From: Bacteroidia bacterium
GTDB lineage: Bacteria; Bacteroidota; Bacteroidia; J057
NCBI GenBank assembly: GCA_033391075.1
Contig: JAWPMV010000001.1
Location: 7,316,001 to 7,380,000, forward strand
DNA length: 64,000 nucleotides
Reading direction: 5' to 3'
Below, one piece after another: positions 36,049-45,455 of the stretch. The position numbers and the translations under genes are program-made. The notes under the pieces are model-generated. The model was given only the letters and a program-made list of their open reading frames with translations. It made no database searches and had not been told where the DNA came from. How positions within the stretch are numbered: the first letter of the stretch is position 1; every line of letters starts with the position of its first letter.

Positions 36049-36584
36049 TTGCTTGCTTATAGAAGATGATTCTTTTTTCGTTTTTAATTTTTTGAAATTA
36101 AAGAACTGAGTTTGTTTGTTGTATGTATGGAACATTTTCTTGACAAAGTGCGTAGGCAGGTGCCAAATTTTGCTCCGAAAAGAACAGATAAAGAGCCTCA
36201 TAGGCTCAGTTTCTGAAACGCTTGAAAATCGTTTGATCGGATAGATGGGATAGTTGTAAATGAGAATCTTTGAAGGGATGGATTACAGTAGAGCAAGCAA
36301 TAGGAGAAGTAAAGATTCCCATAACAATAATAAGAAGCAGCAACGGCAATTAAATTGCCAAACAACAGGTCAAAGAAAATTTGTAATTCGTTTTACGGAA
36401 CAAGTATAGGCAATTAGGATCGGCTCGGGATTGACTATTCCCGTATTTCTAAAGGGCATGTAAGATTCTCCTAAAAATGGTTTGACCGATCACGCGAGAA
36501 TGATTTTGTAATTATTTCCACCCGCTTACAACTAATTGATAAAGCTGAACGTCTAAGAATCATGAGCCAACAAAAGCGGGCCAT
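36049..36584. other. divergent intergenic region with a palindrome
   Basis: About 536 bp between the dockerin gene and the DUF5686 gene. I see no convincing gene apart from the alternative N-terminal extension of the dockerin protein (up to 36201). A perfect palindrome GGCAATTAAATTGCC lies at 36345-36359 and could be a regulator site for either divergent gene. A second small inverted repeat (CGGGA/TCCCG) lies near 36427-36443. Confidence 0.45.
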
Positions 36585-39146
36585 ATGAATCAGGTTTTAC
36601 GAGCATTGTCAAGGCTATGGCTTGGCTTATTTATTCTTGTTCTGGCAAGTAGCAATCTCTCTGCGCAGAAAATTTTTGGTAACATTATCAATGAAGAAGG
36701 CAAGGCAATTTCCTTTGTGAGAATTTATGTAGAGGATTCACGCTATGGTGCCATTTCCGATGCCAATGGTTTTTATGAATTGGAAGTAAATGAGGGAAAT
36801 TATCGCCTGATCTTCCAACACCTGAATTATGAAACCGTTTCTCGGGATCTCCAAGTAAAAGAGGAGCTGGAATTGAATATTCAAATGAAAGCCAGCGACC
36901 TGCAAATGACTGCCATTGAAATTCAGGCAGGGAAAAGAGATCCCGCCTATGCAATCATGAAAGAAGTGATCGCGAATAAGAAGAACAACCTGAAGCAGTT
37001 CAATTCTTATACCTGCCAGACCTACCAAAAAATAAAACTGGAAACTGACACCCTCCCGAGTAAAAAGGAACGCAAACAGGAAGCTGATACCCTGGGAATA
37101 TCCCTGGAAGAATTGCCGGCTTATGAAATGGATTGGAATGTCTCAAAGCTGATCGAAAGCCAATCGACCATTTATTTCAAAAGACCCAACTCCTATAAAA
37201 CGGTAGTAAATGCCTTCCGGGATTTTAAAGCCAAGAACTCGACTGCACTTACTGTTACTGTGGTAAATGGAGATGCAACCTATGGGGATTACGATGCAGA
37301 TATACAGGATCCCTATTTATTCTACACAGATGTTTCCGATGCAGATATAAATTTTTATCGCAACCTGGTGAAAATTCCGGACCTCGGAGATCGTCCGTTC
37401 ATTTCCCCCCTCAATTCGACTGCCTGGAGATTGACCTATAAATATAAACTGGAGGAAACCTTCTTTGAAGAAGGAAGAGTCAATTATAGAATCAGCGTAA
37501 GCCCTCGGAATCGAGATGGGCCCTATTTCAAAGGACAACTATGGATCGAGGATCGGACCTGGGCAATCAAAAAAGTAGAATTGGATGTATTGAAAAGTGG
37601 GATGTCCTTTTATGAGGCTTTTAGCATAAGACATAAATACGAGCGAACGGATGACAATAGACGGATTTTGACCGAAGAAGAATATCTCTATGAAATCAAA
37701 GAGGGCAGGGGCCGATTCAAAGGAAGTTCATTGGCCATCCATAGCGAATATGAGTTGGATGTAAAGATTCCCAAAAAGGTATTTAAAAATGAGCTGAGGA
37801 GGACAGAGAAAGAAGCCTTCGAAAAGACCGCCGATCAATGGGACAAATTGCGCCCCTTTAAGCTAAACTCTCTGGAAAATACCTTTGTCAAAGATCAGGA
37901 CAGCATCAACCAGTATTTTGCAAGTGCGGAGTATTTGCAGAAAGCGGATTCCGGATACAATCATGTGGGCATTCTGGATATTCTCTTCAATGGAGTCAAA
38001 CACAGAAATCGCCTCAATGGCATTGACTTTTATATCAATCCCCTGGTTGAGCAAGTTCAGCCTTTAGCAGTAGGAGGGTATCGACATCGCCTGGGAGGAA
38101 ATATCAGTAAGACTTTCAAAAGAGGCTACCGGATCGGAACCTATGCAGAAATTGATTATGGTTTTAAAAATGAGGACCTAAAAGGGCGGGTGAACCTCAA
38201 CTATATGTACAATCCCCGAAAGTTCGCGACAGCCTGGATACGCTATGGGAATGAATACGAAATGATCAATGATTTCGAGACCATACAAGCCATCTTTAGT
38301 CGGGGCAATTACTTGAATAAGGTTTCATATGGAGTAAGGCATCGAATGGAAGTTACGCATGGTTGGATGTTGGATGTGGACCTGGATTTTGCGGACTATC
38401 AAGCCATCGATAATATAGCCTTGTCAGATTGGTCCCAAAGCCTTTTCGGAGAAACCAATATCCCACCGACCTTCGATCCTTTTCGCCAGTTTTTGATTGA
38501 AATTGATGTGAAATATACGCCCCATCAAAAATACCAGATGGAGCCTTATCGCAAGATCATTTTGGGGAGTAAATGGCCGACCTTTCGCCTGAAGTATAAA
38601 AAAGCTATACCCGGAGTATTTGGGAGTGAAATCAGCTATGATTTTCTTGAGCTCGGATTGGACCACGAATTCAAACCCGGTACCATGGGCATTTCTCGTT
38701 GGGTAGTTCGAACTGGGCGTTTCCTGTCCTCGAATAATGTTCGTTTCACTGACTTCAAATTCTTTCGAGGCTCTGATCCCATTTTATTTTTCAATCCCTT
38801 GCAGGCCTTTCAATCTTTAGGCCTGACCATCAGTACCAAAAATGCCTACTTCCGTGGCAATTATGTGCATGATTTCAATGGAGTATTGCTGGATAAAATT
38901 CCCTTGCTGAAACGAACCCCCCTAATGGTCAGTGGAGGTGCAGGGATGCTTTTGATCGAGGATGGAAGTTTCTTTCACAGTGAAGTTTATGGAGGCCTTC
39001 AGTGGCCCTTCCGTATTCGCAGGCAACGCTTCAAGATAGGAGGCTATTTTGTTACCTCCTATAGCAATCAGGAAGGAGCGATTGGTTCGCAATGGAAAGT
39101 CGGCATCAGCTTTTATAATGCTGTGAGAAATCGCTGGGAATATTGA
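36585..39146 (+). CDS. DUF5686 family outer-membrane protein with carboxypeptidase-regulatory-like domain
   Basis: An 853-residue protein. After a signal peptide (ending SSNLSAQ) comes a CarboxypepD_reg-like sandwich (about 30-110; IFGNIINEEGKAISFVRIYV, GFYELEVNEGNYRLIFQHLNYE), as in TonB-dependent receptors of the phylum. The rest matches the DUF5686 family, with a probable beta-barrel at the C-terminus ending in an aromatic residue (RWEY). No plug domain is present, so it is not a TonB receptor. The exact job is unknown; relatives are abundant in Bacteroidota outer membranes. It is monocistronic, followed by an intergenic repeat region. Confidence 0.82.
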   Translation: MNQVLRALSRLWLGLFILVLASSNLSAQKIFGNIINEEGKAISFVRIYVEDSRYGAISDANGFYELEVNEGNYRLIFQHLNYETVSRDLQVKEELELNIQMKASDLQMTAIEIQAGKRDPAYAIMKEVIANKKNNLKQFNSYTCQTYQKIKLETDTLPSKKERKQEADTLGISLEELPAYEMDWNVSKLIESQSTIYFKRPNSYKTVVNAFRDFKAKNSTALTVTVVNGDATYGDYDADIQDPYLFYTDVSDADINFYRNLVKIPDLGDRPFISPLNSTAWRLTYKYKLEETFFEEGRVNYRISVSPRNRDGPYFKGQLWIEDRTWAIKKVELDVLKSGMSFYEAFSIRHKYERTDDNRRILTEEEYLYEIKEGRGRFKGSSLAIHSEYELDVKIPKKVFKNELRRTEKEAFEKTADQWDKLRPFKLNSLENTFVKDQDSINQYFASAEYLQKADSGYNHVGILDILFNGVKHRNRLNGIDFYINPLVEQVQPLAVGGYRHRLGGNISKTFKRGYRIGTYAEIDYGFKNEDLKGRVNLNYMYNPRKFATAWIRYGNEYEMINDFETIQAIFSRGNYLNKVSYGVRHRMEVTHGWMLDVDLDFADYQAIDNIALSDWSQSLFGETNIPPTFDPFRQFLIEIDVKYTPHQKYQMEPYRKIILGSKWPTFRLKYKKAIPGVFGSEISYDFLELGLDHEFKPGTMGISRWVVRTGRFLSSNNVRFTDFKFFRGSDPILFFNPLQAFQSLGLTISTKNAYFRGNYVHDFNGVLLDKIPLLKRTPLMVSGGAGMLLIEDGSFFHSEVYGGLQWPFRIRRQRFKIGGYFVTSYSNQEGAIGSQWKVGISFYNAVRNRWEY

Positions 39147-39377
39147 TTGTATACAATTTATGTCATGCTGAGCGGAGTCGAGGGACCTAATATTTGAGCT
39201 CGTTTAAAAAACAAGATCTCTCAGCTCGCTAGTCCAACTCACTGTCAAGCTTCGAGATGACTATTTTTATGTCATCCCGGCCTTAACCCAAGAGCCGGGA
39301 TCTCTCGCCAACAAAAAACAATCCCGAATACCTGCTTAACAGATATCCGGGACAGCAAGTCCTGAAGGTGCACCTTC
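39147..39377. repeat. intergenic block with dispersed-repeat-like sequences and hairpins
   Basis: Between convergent genes. Positions 39161-39185 read TCATGCTGAGCGGAGTCGAG-like, a motif I recall as a frequent intergenic repeat in Bacteroidota, and its partner end (CTTCGAGATGAC) occurs near 39250-39262. A second stretch, 39272-39303, has CCCGGC/GCCGGG arms. A third imperfect hairpin (about 39323-39353) near the VPS10-like gene end can terminate transcription. No gene seen. Confidence 0.45.
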
Positions 39378-42300
39378 TTAATCCTCTTCGCCCATCGTCT
39401 TGGGCCATTCCATCTCCTTGAGACTCTCAAATCGTTCCTTCAATTCCTCATAGCGATCAAAAGCATCCTTGCCCGGCGCCTGATCCGCGCGGAGCAACAT
39501 ACTGTAGAGATAGCCTAGCTGATCCACCAATTGAGGAATCTGATAACGACCTTTAGCAGTGGTCAGTTTATTCTTGACCTCATCTATCTTATCAATGGCT
39601 TCTTTAGAAGCATCTACTTCTTTTTCTTCCTTAATTTTCTTCTCATAGGATTTCTTCTCTTTAGCCAACTCTTCCTCTATCTTTCTTGCCTCACTCAAGA
39701 GATCTCTGATTTTTAAACTTAATTCCTCCTGAGCTACCAAGTCTTCCTGACTGAGGCCGGCTTCACTGAGACGAGGATCTAATTCGATTGCAAAGCTTTT
39801 CGTCAGGCTTTGCTCTCCTGCTTTCATCTTCATGCTATACGTTCCCGGAAGCAATTTCGGGCCGCCTCTACCACTACGAGAAGTCTGCTTATGCCAGGGA
39901 CCGACATGACGCATATCCCAACGGATGCGGTGATGGCCGGGCGTAGTTTTGAGATTGGTGAAAGCGCCTACGGGTCCAAAACCGGTAGCCATGCTTACTC
40001 CTTCTTTTTTTGCAGTATCCTTTTTCGCTTTGGGAGGCGTAAAAGTCTGAACAACTTTCCCATTGGCATCCATGATTTCGATTTTCAATTCTTTGGTCGT
40101 ATCTGCCAGATAATAATCGATATTCATACCGGGAGAAGGATAGTTGGGAACAGCGCGAGAAGAAGTTCCTCGATAAGACATACGAGTCGCTGTGCGCGGA
40201 GCAAAAAGTGTAACAGCTGTTAGCTCAGGTTCCATTTTATGCAAAGGGCTCAAATCATCTATGATCCAAAAGCCTCGACCCATGGTTGATACAACCAGAT
40301 CTTTGCGATAAACCTTCATATCTGTAATAGGCGTCACAGGAAGATTTTGCTGAAATTCCTGCCAGCTTTTTCCGTCATCCATGCTGATAAACATGCCGAA
40401 TTCTGTACCTGCATATAGGAGCCCTTCTCTATCGGGATCTTCCCTCACTACGCGTACCGGATAATCATTAGGAATGCCATTTTCGCCTGAACTAATTCTT
40501 TTCCAGCTACGTCCATAATTTTCTGTCTTGTAGATATAGGGTTCCCAATCTCCTAATTGGTATCTCAGCACGCTTACATAGGCTTTGGCCGGATCATGAG
40601 GAGAAGGTTCCACACAATCTACGCGACCTCCATCCGGCAATTTTTTGGGAGTAACATCCTTCCAGTTTTTACCTCCATCTTTTGTCACGTGAACCGGACC
40701 ATCATTGGCACCTACCCAGATCAATCCTTCATTGATGGGAGATTCTCGGATATCATAAATGGTAGAGTAAAATTCTTCCCCTGTTATGTCTCGGGTAATC
40801 GGACTACCGGAAAGCACTTGAGTTTCCGGAGTAAAAGCTGTCAGATCAGGCGAAATGATTTCCCAGGTCTTCCCATCATCAGTACTCTTATGGACGAATT
40901 GGGAAGTATGGTAAATCACATCCGGATTGTGAACAGAAACATGAATAGGAGAAACCCGCTGAAAACGGAATTTCAAATCTCGGGGATTTTGTCCGTACAT
41001 ATTAGCAGCACCTACATAGTACTGCATTTCCTGTCCGGTCTTCTTATTGAAGACTCCGAAACGACCTTTGCAATTGGAATAAATGATGTCGGGATTGCCC
41101 GGCTTGGGTACAGCAGGCCCTGTCTCACATCCGCCTATGGCTTTCCAATAATTGGTGCCACCGGAAATGGAATTATAAGGAGGTAAACTCGGAACGGTAA
41201 TCGTGCTATTGTCCTGTTGTCCGGCATAGAGCCAATAGGGTTGTTGATCGTCAACTTCTACCTGATACAGCTCTGCGGTAGATTGATTGTCCTGACGGGA
41301 CCAGGTGCGCATATTGTCTCGACTAATATTGGCACCTCCATCATTGGCCTGTACGCTGACTAATGTATCATTTGGATTGATCCAGATGTCGTGATTATCT
41401 CCATGAGGAGTTCTGATTCTTCTCCAGCTTTTCCCTCCATTTCCTGAGTACCAAAATCCGGTAGAATTTACATAGAGAGCGTTTGGATTTTGGGGATTAA
41501 CGTCAATGTTGCAATAGTAAAAAGGTCGGTCGAGCAATTCTTTCTTGGTACTTACCAATTCGAAATTTTCACCTCTATCGGTAGACTTGAATACTCCTCC
41601 TTCTCCTTGTGGAGCTTCTACCAGGGCCCAGAGGATATCCGGATTGGCTGCAGAGACTGCCATGTCTATTTTTCCAATCAATCCCTTCGGAAGGCCTTTC
41701 CCTACTTTTACCCAATTATCTCCACCATCCACAGATTTATAAATACCTCCTACAGTTCCCCCACTTCTGATGGTCCAGGGCTTTCTTTCAACCTGCCACA
41801 AGGAAGCATAAATCATATTTGAATTGTCAGGGGCAAATTCGAGATCAACCACCCCGACGGTATCAGAATGGTAAAAGACCTTCTCCCAATTTTTCCCTCC
41901 ATCCGTAGTGCGATATACTCCTCTTTCCGGATTGGCTTCAAAGGCCTGTCCGATAGCAGCGACAAACACCCGATCGGGGCTGGAAGGATCTATTTCTACC
42001 GCTCCAATATGACCGGTATTTTTCAGACCCACATGTTCCCAGCTCTTGCCGGCGTCTGTTGATTTATAAACTCCTTTTCCCGTGATGACATTACTTCTGA
42101 TTCCATCAGATCCTGTCCCGACATAGAGGACTTTGGGATTGGATTTCGCAGCTCGCAGGGCTCCAATAGAACCTGTTTCAAAATATCCATCGGAGATGTT
42201 CCTCCAGCTATAGCCATAGTTCGTCGTTTTCCAAACACCTCCTCCGGTTGCGCCCATATAGAAAGTATTGGGCTGACTTTCGACCCCTGTTACGGTGGTA

Positions 42301-42431
42301 GACCTTCCTCCTCGGGTTGGACCAATATTCCTATAATCGAGATCCTCTAGCAGATGTTGATTTTCCTGTGCGAATAAGAGGACAGGAAAGAGGCATAATA
42401 AGCCTATGCAGTAGTTCTTAAGCGTGCTCAT
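39378..42431 (-). CDS. secreted VPS10/sortilin-type BNR-repeat beta-propeller protein
   Basis: A 1017-residue protein with a signal peptide (LLCLFPVLLFAQ). Residues about 30-740 are Asp-box/BNR propeller repeats, with units such as GGVWKTTNYGYSWRN, GVYKSTDAGKSWEHV, GVYRTTDGGKNWEKV and KSTDDGKTWEII. This is the pattern of the family often labelled VPS10 domain-containing protein or glycosyl hydrolase in Bacteroidota. A later FN3/immunoglobulin-like part (about 790-880) and a Lys/Glu-rich coiled coil (about 915-960) follow. There is no sialidase FRIP motif, so enzyme activity is not supported. Probably a surface or periplasmic binding scaffold. Single gene, convergent with the DUF5686 gene. Confidence 0.83.
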   Translation of the reverse strand: MSTLKNYCIGLLCLFPVLLFAQENQHLLEDLDYRNIGPTRGGRSTTVTGVESQPNTFYMGATGGGVWKTTNYGYSWRNISDGYFETGSIGALRAAKSNPKVLYVGTGSDGIRSNVITGKGVYKSTDAGKSWEHVGLKNTGHIGAVEIDPSSPDRVFVAAIGQAFEANPERGVYRTTDGGKNWEKVFYHSDTVGVVDLEFAPDNSNMIYASLWQVERKPWTIRSGGTVGGIYKSVDGGDNWVKVGKGLPKGLIGKIDMAVSAANPDILWALVEAPQGEGGVFKSTDRGENFELVSTKKELLDRPFYYCNIDVNPQNPNALYVNSTGFWYSGNGGKSWRRIRTPHGDNHDIWINPNDTLVSVQANDGGANISRDNMRTWSRQDNQSTAELYQVEVDDQQPYWLYAGQQDNSTITVPSLPPYNSISGGTNYWKAIGGCETGPAVPKPGNPDIIYSNCKGRFGVFNKKTGQEMQYYVGAANMYGQNPRDLKFRFQRVSPIHVSVHNPDVIYHTSQFVHKSTDDGKTWEIISPDLTAFTPETQVLSGSPITRDITGEEFYSTIYDIRESPINEGLIWVGANDGPVHVTKDGGKNWKDVTPKKLPDGGRVDCVEPSPHDPAKAYVSVLRYQLGDWEPYIYKTENYGRSWKRISSGENGIPNDYPVRVVREDPDREGLLYAGTEFGMFISMDDGKSWQEFQQNLPVTPITDMKVYRKDLVVSTMGRGFWIIDDLSPLHKMEPELTAVTLFAPRTATRMSYRGTSSRAVPNYPSPGMNIDYYLADTTKELKIEIMDANGKVVQTFTPPKAKKDTAKKEGVSMATGFGPVGAFTNLKTTPGHHRIRWDMRHVGPWHKQTSRSGRGGPKLLPGTYSMKMKAGEQSLTKSFAIELDPRLSEAGLSQEDLVAQEELSLKIRDLLSEARKIEEELAKEKKSYEKKIKEEKEVDASKEAIDKIDEVKNKLTTAKGRYQIPQLVDQLGYLYSMLLRADQAPGKDAFDRYEELKERFESLKEMEWPKTMGEED

Positions 42432-42534
42432 AATTTGCGTTAGCTTTTAGGGACTTAGAGTTAAGCATGAAAAATAGTAGGAGCAAATTTCCGGGGTGGG
42501 ATTTCGCCCAGCTAAAGGGAGTATTCGACAAATC

Positions 42535-43251
42535 CTATAATCCCTGCTCATTGGGTAGTACCATCATGACGGGTATGCGGACGTGCGGGGGTTGTTCGAG
42601 GATGAATTTCAGGCAGCGAGAAATATCTTCTGGTGCAAGAGCATCTTTGATACCCAACATGTCTTTGGGATGAACTTCAAAATGGTTTTGGAGTTCTGAA
42701 TCAACCAGTCCGGGCTCAATGACACTGACTTTGATATCGGTACCTGATACTTCCATACGGAGTGCTTCTGAAAGTGCCTCTATGGAAAATTTGGTGCCTG
42801 CATAAACGCCAGCCGTAGGGCGAACTTTGGTACCCAGAATACTGGAAATATTGACTAGATGTCCTTTGCCTTTATCCTTGAAATGTTTCAAAGAAGTATA
42901 GGCCATTCGGGTTGCCCCTTCTACATTGATACGAATCATTTGACAAAGGACTTCAATATTGACCTTTTCAATGCTTCCTGTATGCATAACCCCTGCATTA
43001 TTGACAACAATATCGCAGGAACCAAAGGTTTCAACGGCATGTCTAAGCAGCTTGGCTGGCAGTGCAGGTTCGGATATATCACCTGCCATAAAGGCAAGTC
43101 CGGGAACTTCTTCTGCTAATTCTTCCAGGCGGGATTGTCTTCTTCCGGTTGCGAGGATTTTGACCCCTTCTGCAGCAAGATCGCGTGCGATAGCACGACC
43201 GATCCCACTGGAAGCTCCGGTTACGATGGCTACTTGATTGGCTAATGACAT
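42535..43251 (-). CDS. SDR family NAD(P)-dependent oxidoreductase
   Basis: A 238-residue classical short-chain dehydrogenase/reductase. Cofactor motif GASSGIG at 12-18, NNAG in VVNNAGVM near 86-91, catalytic Ser in VNISSILG and the YxxxK motif in VYAGTK. The TGRR after beta-2 favours NADP(H). Substrate unknown; the ensemble resembles the serine/3-hydroxy acid dehydrogenase (YdfG-like) branch. Stands between the propeller gene and a methyltransferase, all on the minus strand but with gaps of about 80-100 bp. Confidence 0.92.
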   Translation of the reverse strand: MSLANQVAIVTGASSGIGRAIARDLAAEGVKILATGRRQSRLEELAEEVPGLAFMAGDISEPALPAKLLRHAVETFGSCDIVVNNAGVMHTGSIEKVNIEVLCQMIRINVEGATRMAYTSLKHFKDKGKGHLVNISSILGTKVRPTAGVYAGTKFSIEALSEALRMEVSGTDIKVSVIEPGLVDSELQNHFEVHPKDMLGIKDALAPEDISRCLKFILEQPPHVRIPVMMVLPNEQGL

Positions 43252-43335
43252 ATTGTAAGTATGAGTTTCTTGTTTGAGGATAATATAAAGTCAATTTTTT
43301 CCGAGGATTTTGCAAGCAGAAAAGCGGATTTTGAC

Positions 43336-44118
43336 TTAAAGGCGGAATCGAAAATGCTCTTTTGCCTGCTTTCTCCGGATAAAACAAAGTCCAAACTCAA
43401 ATAGGTCGAGGCTGACACTTACTTCTGGATGAGCAATGATCTCCTTCCAGGCTTTTTTCATTCCTTCTGACCAATAGATATCGTCAAATATGATCATACT
43501 TTCATCCGGCATATGTGGCAGCAACAAATGGAAGTATCTAAGGGTCGCATCATGGGTATGATTCCCATCAATAAAGACATAATCTGGCTTCAGCTCTGAC
43601 AGTGATATTTCAGTCTTTAGCAGGCGGTCAAATTCTCCGATATACTGATTGGCTTTTTTCCCGAAACGCTCAAAATTGGTTTTTGCAATTTCTGCCAGAC
43701 CAGGATCTCCCTCCATCGTATAAAACTCTCCTCCTTCCAGTGCATGCATTTGGTACAAACTGGAAATACCTATATGCGTCCCAAATTCGAGGCAGCGACT
43801 GGGTTGATAAAATTGGCAAAGTCGAAAGAGGAAGTCTCCGCTTTTTCTTCTACGGGAAGCTTTTCGTACCAAATCTCCCAGAGCCCTGGCTTTTGTGTCC
43901 GGCCCTTTATCTCCGGAGCCTGCTCCAAAGTCCTGAATTTGCATCTCTCTTTGATCTTTGATCAATTCTTTCCTCAATTGCTCAATAGCAGCAGTTTCCT
44001 CAGAAAGATTCGCTCGCAATACCTGCTGATACCATTCAAAAACGAAGGGCGAATGCAAGCTGTAAACACTTTTACAAGTGTACAGATGAAAGAGATAATC
44101 TCGAATAAGGCTGATCAT
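43336..44118 (-). CDS. class I SAM-dependent methyltransferase
   Basis: A 260-residue protein. The Rossmann-like SAM site is at about 112-145 (CLEFGTHIGISSLYQMHAL, then FYTMEGDPGLAEIAK), and FIDGNHTHDATLRYF and MIIFDDIYWSEGM mark the metal- and substrate-binding side typical of O-methyltransferase/TylF-like enzymes. An N-terminal helix region (VYSLHSPFVFEWYQQV) is shared by a Bacteroidota group. Methyl acceptor unknown. No signal peptide, so cytoplasmic. Confidence 0.85.
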   Translation of the reverse strand: MISLIRDYLFHLYTCKSVYSLHSPFVFEWYQQVLRANLSEETAAIEQLRKELIKDQREMQIQDFGAGSGDKGPDTKARALGDLVRKASRRRKSGDFLFRLCQFYQPSRCLEFGTHIGISSLYQMHALEGGEFYTMEGDPGLAEIAKTNFERFGKKANQYIGEFDRLLKTEISLSELKPDYVFIDGNHTHDATLRYFHLLLPHMPDESMIIFDDIYWSEGMKKAWKEIIAHPEVSVSLDLFEFGLCFIRRKQAKEHFRFRL

Positions 44119-44184
44119 AGAAAAGCAAAAGAAAAAGGAAGGGGAATATACCCTTCCTTTTCAGTATGTATGATGTTTTTTGTC

Positions 44185-45111
44185 TTATTGTTGGCTGGTA
44201 ACCTTGTAGTCAAAGATCACACGATCCTGAATAAGGATACCTCCTCCGTCATCTACCAGTCTGTTGATCCGCATGATCGCAAATTGAGGTTGTGGGGCTT
44301 TGGTCAGCCTCACGATCACATAATCTCCTACTTTCAAAGGAGGAGTTTTGCTGAAAGGAGCCGGATCGGAGAAGAAGGCCTGAGAAAGTGTCTCATGAGT
44401 AGCTTCTTCATAGTTGAATCTATCGGCATTGGTTACCACAAAAACTGAATCTTGTCCCAGCAGCATATTGTTGGGAGATTCAAATTGAGGAGCAAATATG
44501 CCTCTACCACTTTCAGAAACTTCTTTGATATCAAAGTCCAGCTCATTGTTGTCATTGATAGTCGGCAACATCTTGCGAGCTGTGAAATTGAAGGCAAAGC
44601 GATTGGGTACCAAATTGGTCAGGACGGAATCATTTTCAAATTCCAGTACCACAAATTCGGCAGGAGGATCTTCAGGAGGAACAACACTTACCCAAAAGAA
44701 AGTACTGGCACTAACTCCTTTTGCATCAATTGCACGGCAGGTATATTTAATGCGATAATAGTCTTCTGCTGCAGTAGGAGGAGTCCCACTGAATATAATG
44801 GTTTGAGAAGTTCCGGAAATACTCTGAGGAGCTTCAGAAAAACTCGATACCAATGCATTGTCGGTATCGAATATCTCGCCATCTACTTCGAAGCTGGATA
44901 GAGCTTCATTGTCTGCGAGTTGAAGAGTAACCGAGAAAGTTTCTGTCTTTTCGATCAGAAAATTATTGTTCTCAGGGCTAATCAGGGCAATCGCTGGTGG
45001 AAGATCTTCCGGTGGAGTCGGATTTAAGGGGTCTTCCTCACAGGATGTGGTTAGGATGCCGGAAAGCATCAAGCCGAAGATGAGAACGATTGTAGTGAAA
45101 AAACGGTTCAT
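44185..45111 (-). CDS. hypothetical Ig-like lipoprotein
   Basis: A 308-residue predicted lipoprotein (lipobox GILTTSC near residue 24), with the acidic CEEDPLNPTPPED sequence that often follows the cysteine in surface-exposed lipoproteins of this phylum. Residues about 40-150 look like an immunoglobulin-like beta domain (PPAIALISPENN, YRIKYTCRAIDAKGV). The C-terminal half has no recognised family. Probably outer-membrane attached; function unknown. Confidence 0.7.
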   Translation of the reverse strand: MNRFFTTIVLIFGLMLSGILTTSCEEDPLNPTPPEDLPPAIALISPENNNFLIEKTETFSVTLQLADNEALSSFEVDGEIFDTDNALVSSFSEAPQSISGTSQTIIFSGTPPTAAEDYYRIKYTCRAIDAKGVSASTFFWVSVVPPEDPPAEFVVLEFENDSVLTNLVPNRFAFNFTARKMLPTINDNNELDFDIKEVSESGRGIFAPQFESPNNMLLGQDSVFVVTNADRFNYEEATHETLSQAFFSDPAPFSKTPPLKVGDYVIVRLTKAPQPQFAIMRINRLVDDGGGILIQDRVIFDYKVTSQQ

Positions 45112-45230
45112 GTTAGTCGCTTAGGATAGAAGTAGAAGCTTGCAAGCTTGTAAAATTGCTACTAATTTTCAAAGCTTGCAGTTCCCAAGTTAAAAAATGC
45201 TTTGCTTTGCTTCAAAAAATAGCCGAAAAA

Positions 45231-45455
45231 TTGAAAAATTTCCTTTTCCTTATTTTCCTTTTGCTGATTATCTCATGCGAATCAAATAGTAGCCAGAAGT
45301 CTGACTGGTCTGCAGTTGACAGAAAGATTCGTGAGAAAGATTCTATCAATGCGGCAAAACTGGCCAAAAAAGCTCCTGAAGCAATTCAGGAATTTAGCGG
45401 TTACCCGGATATCAAAAGAGATAGCCTACAAAAAGATACTGATCCCAATCTGTAG
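45231..45455 (+). CDS. small hypothetical lipoprotein (TTG start)
   Basis: A 74-residue product if translation starts at the TTG at 45231, which gives a textbook lipoprotein signal (MKNFLFLIFLLLIISC) followed by a charged, Lys/Glu/Asp-rich tail (about 35-74). No ATG is available in frame. The last 30 bases overlap the 3' end of the convergent barrel gene at 45426. The signal peptide argues for a real gene; the lack of a standard start and the overlap argue against. Function unknown. Confidence 0.5.
   Translation: MKNFLFLIFLLLIISCESNSSQKSDWSAVDRKIREKDSINAAKLAKKAPEAIQEFSGYPDIKRDSLQKDTDPNL

Noticed and set aside
39810-41822. Plus-strand frames of 100-210 codons opposite the propeller gene
   Set aside because: The minus strand shows a clear signal peptide and BNR repeats over the whole interval.
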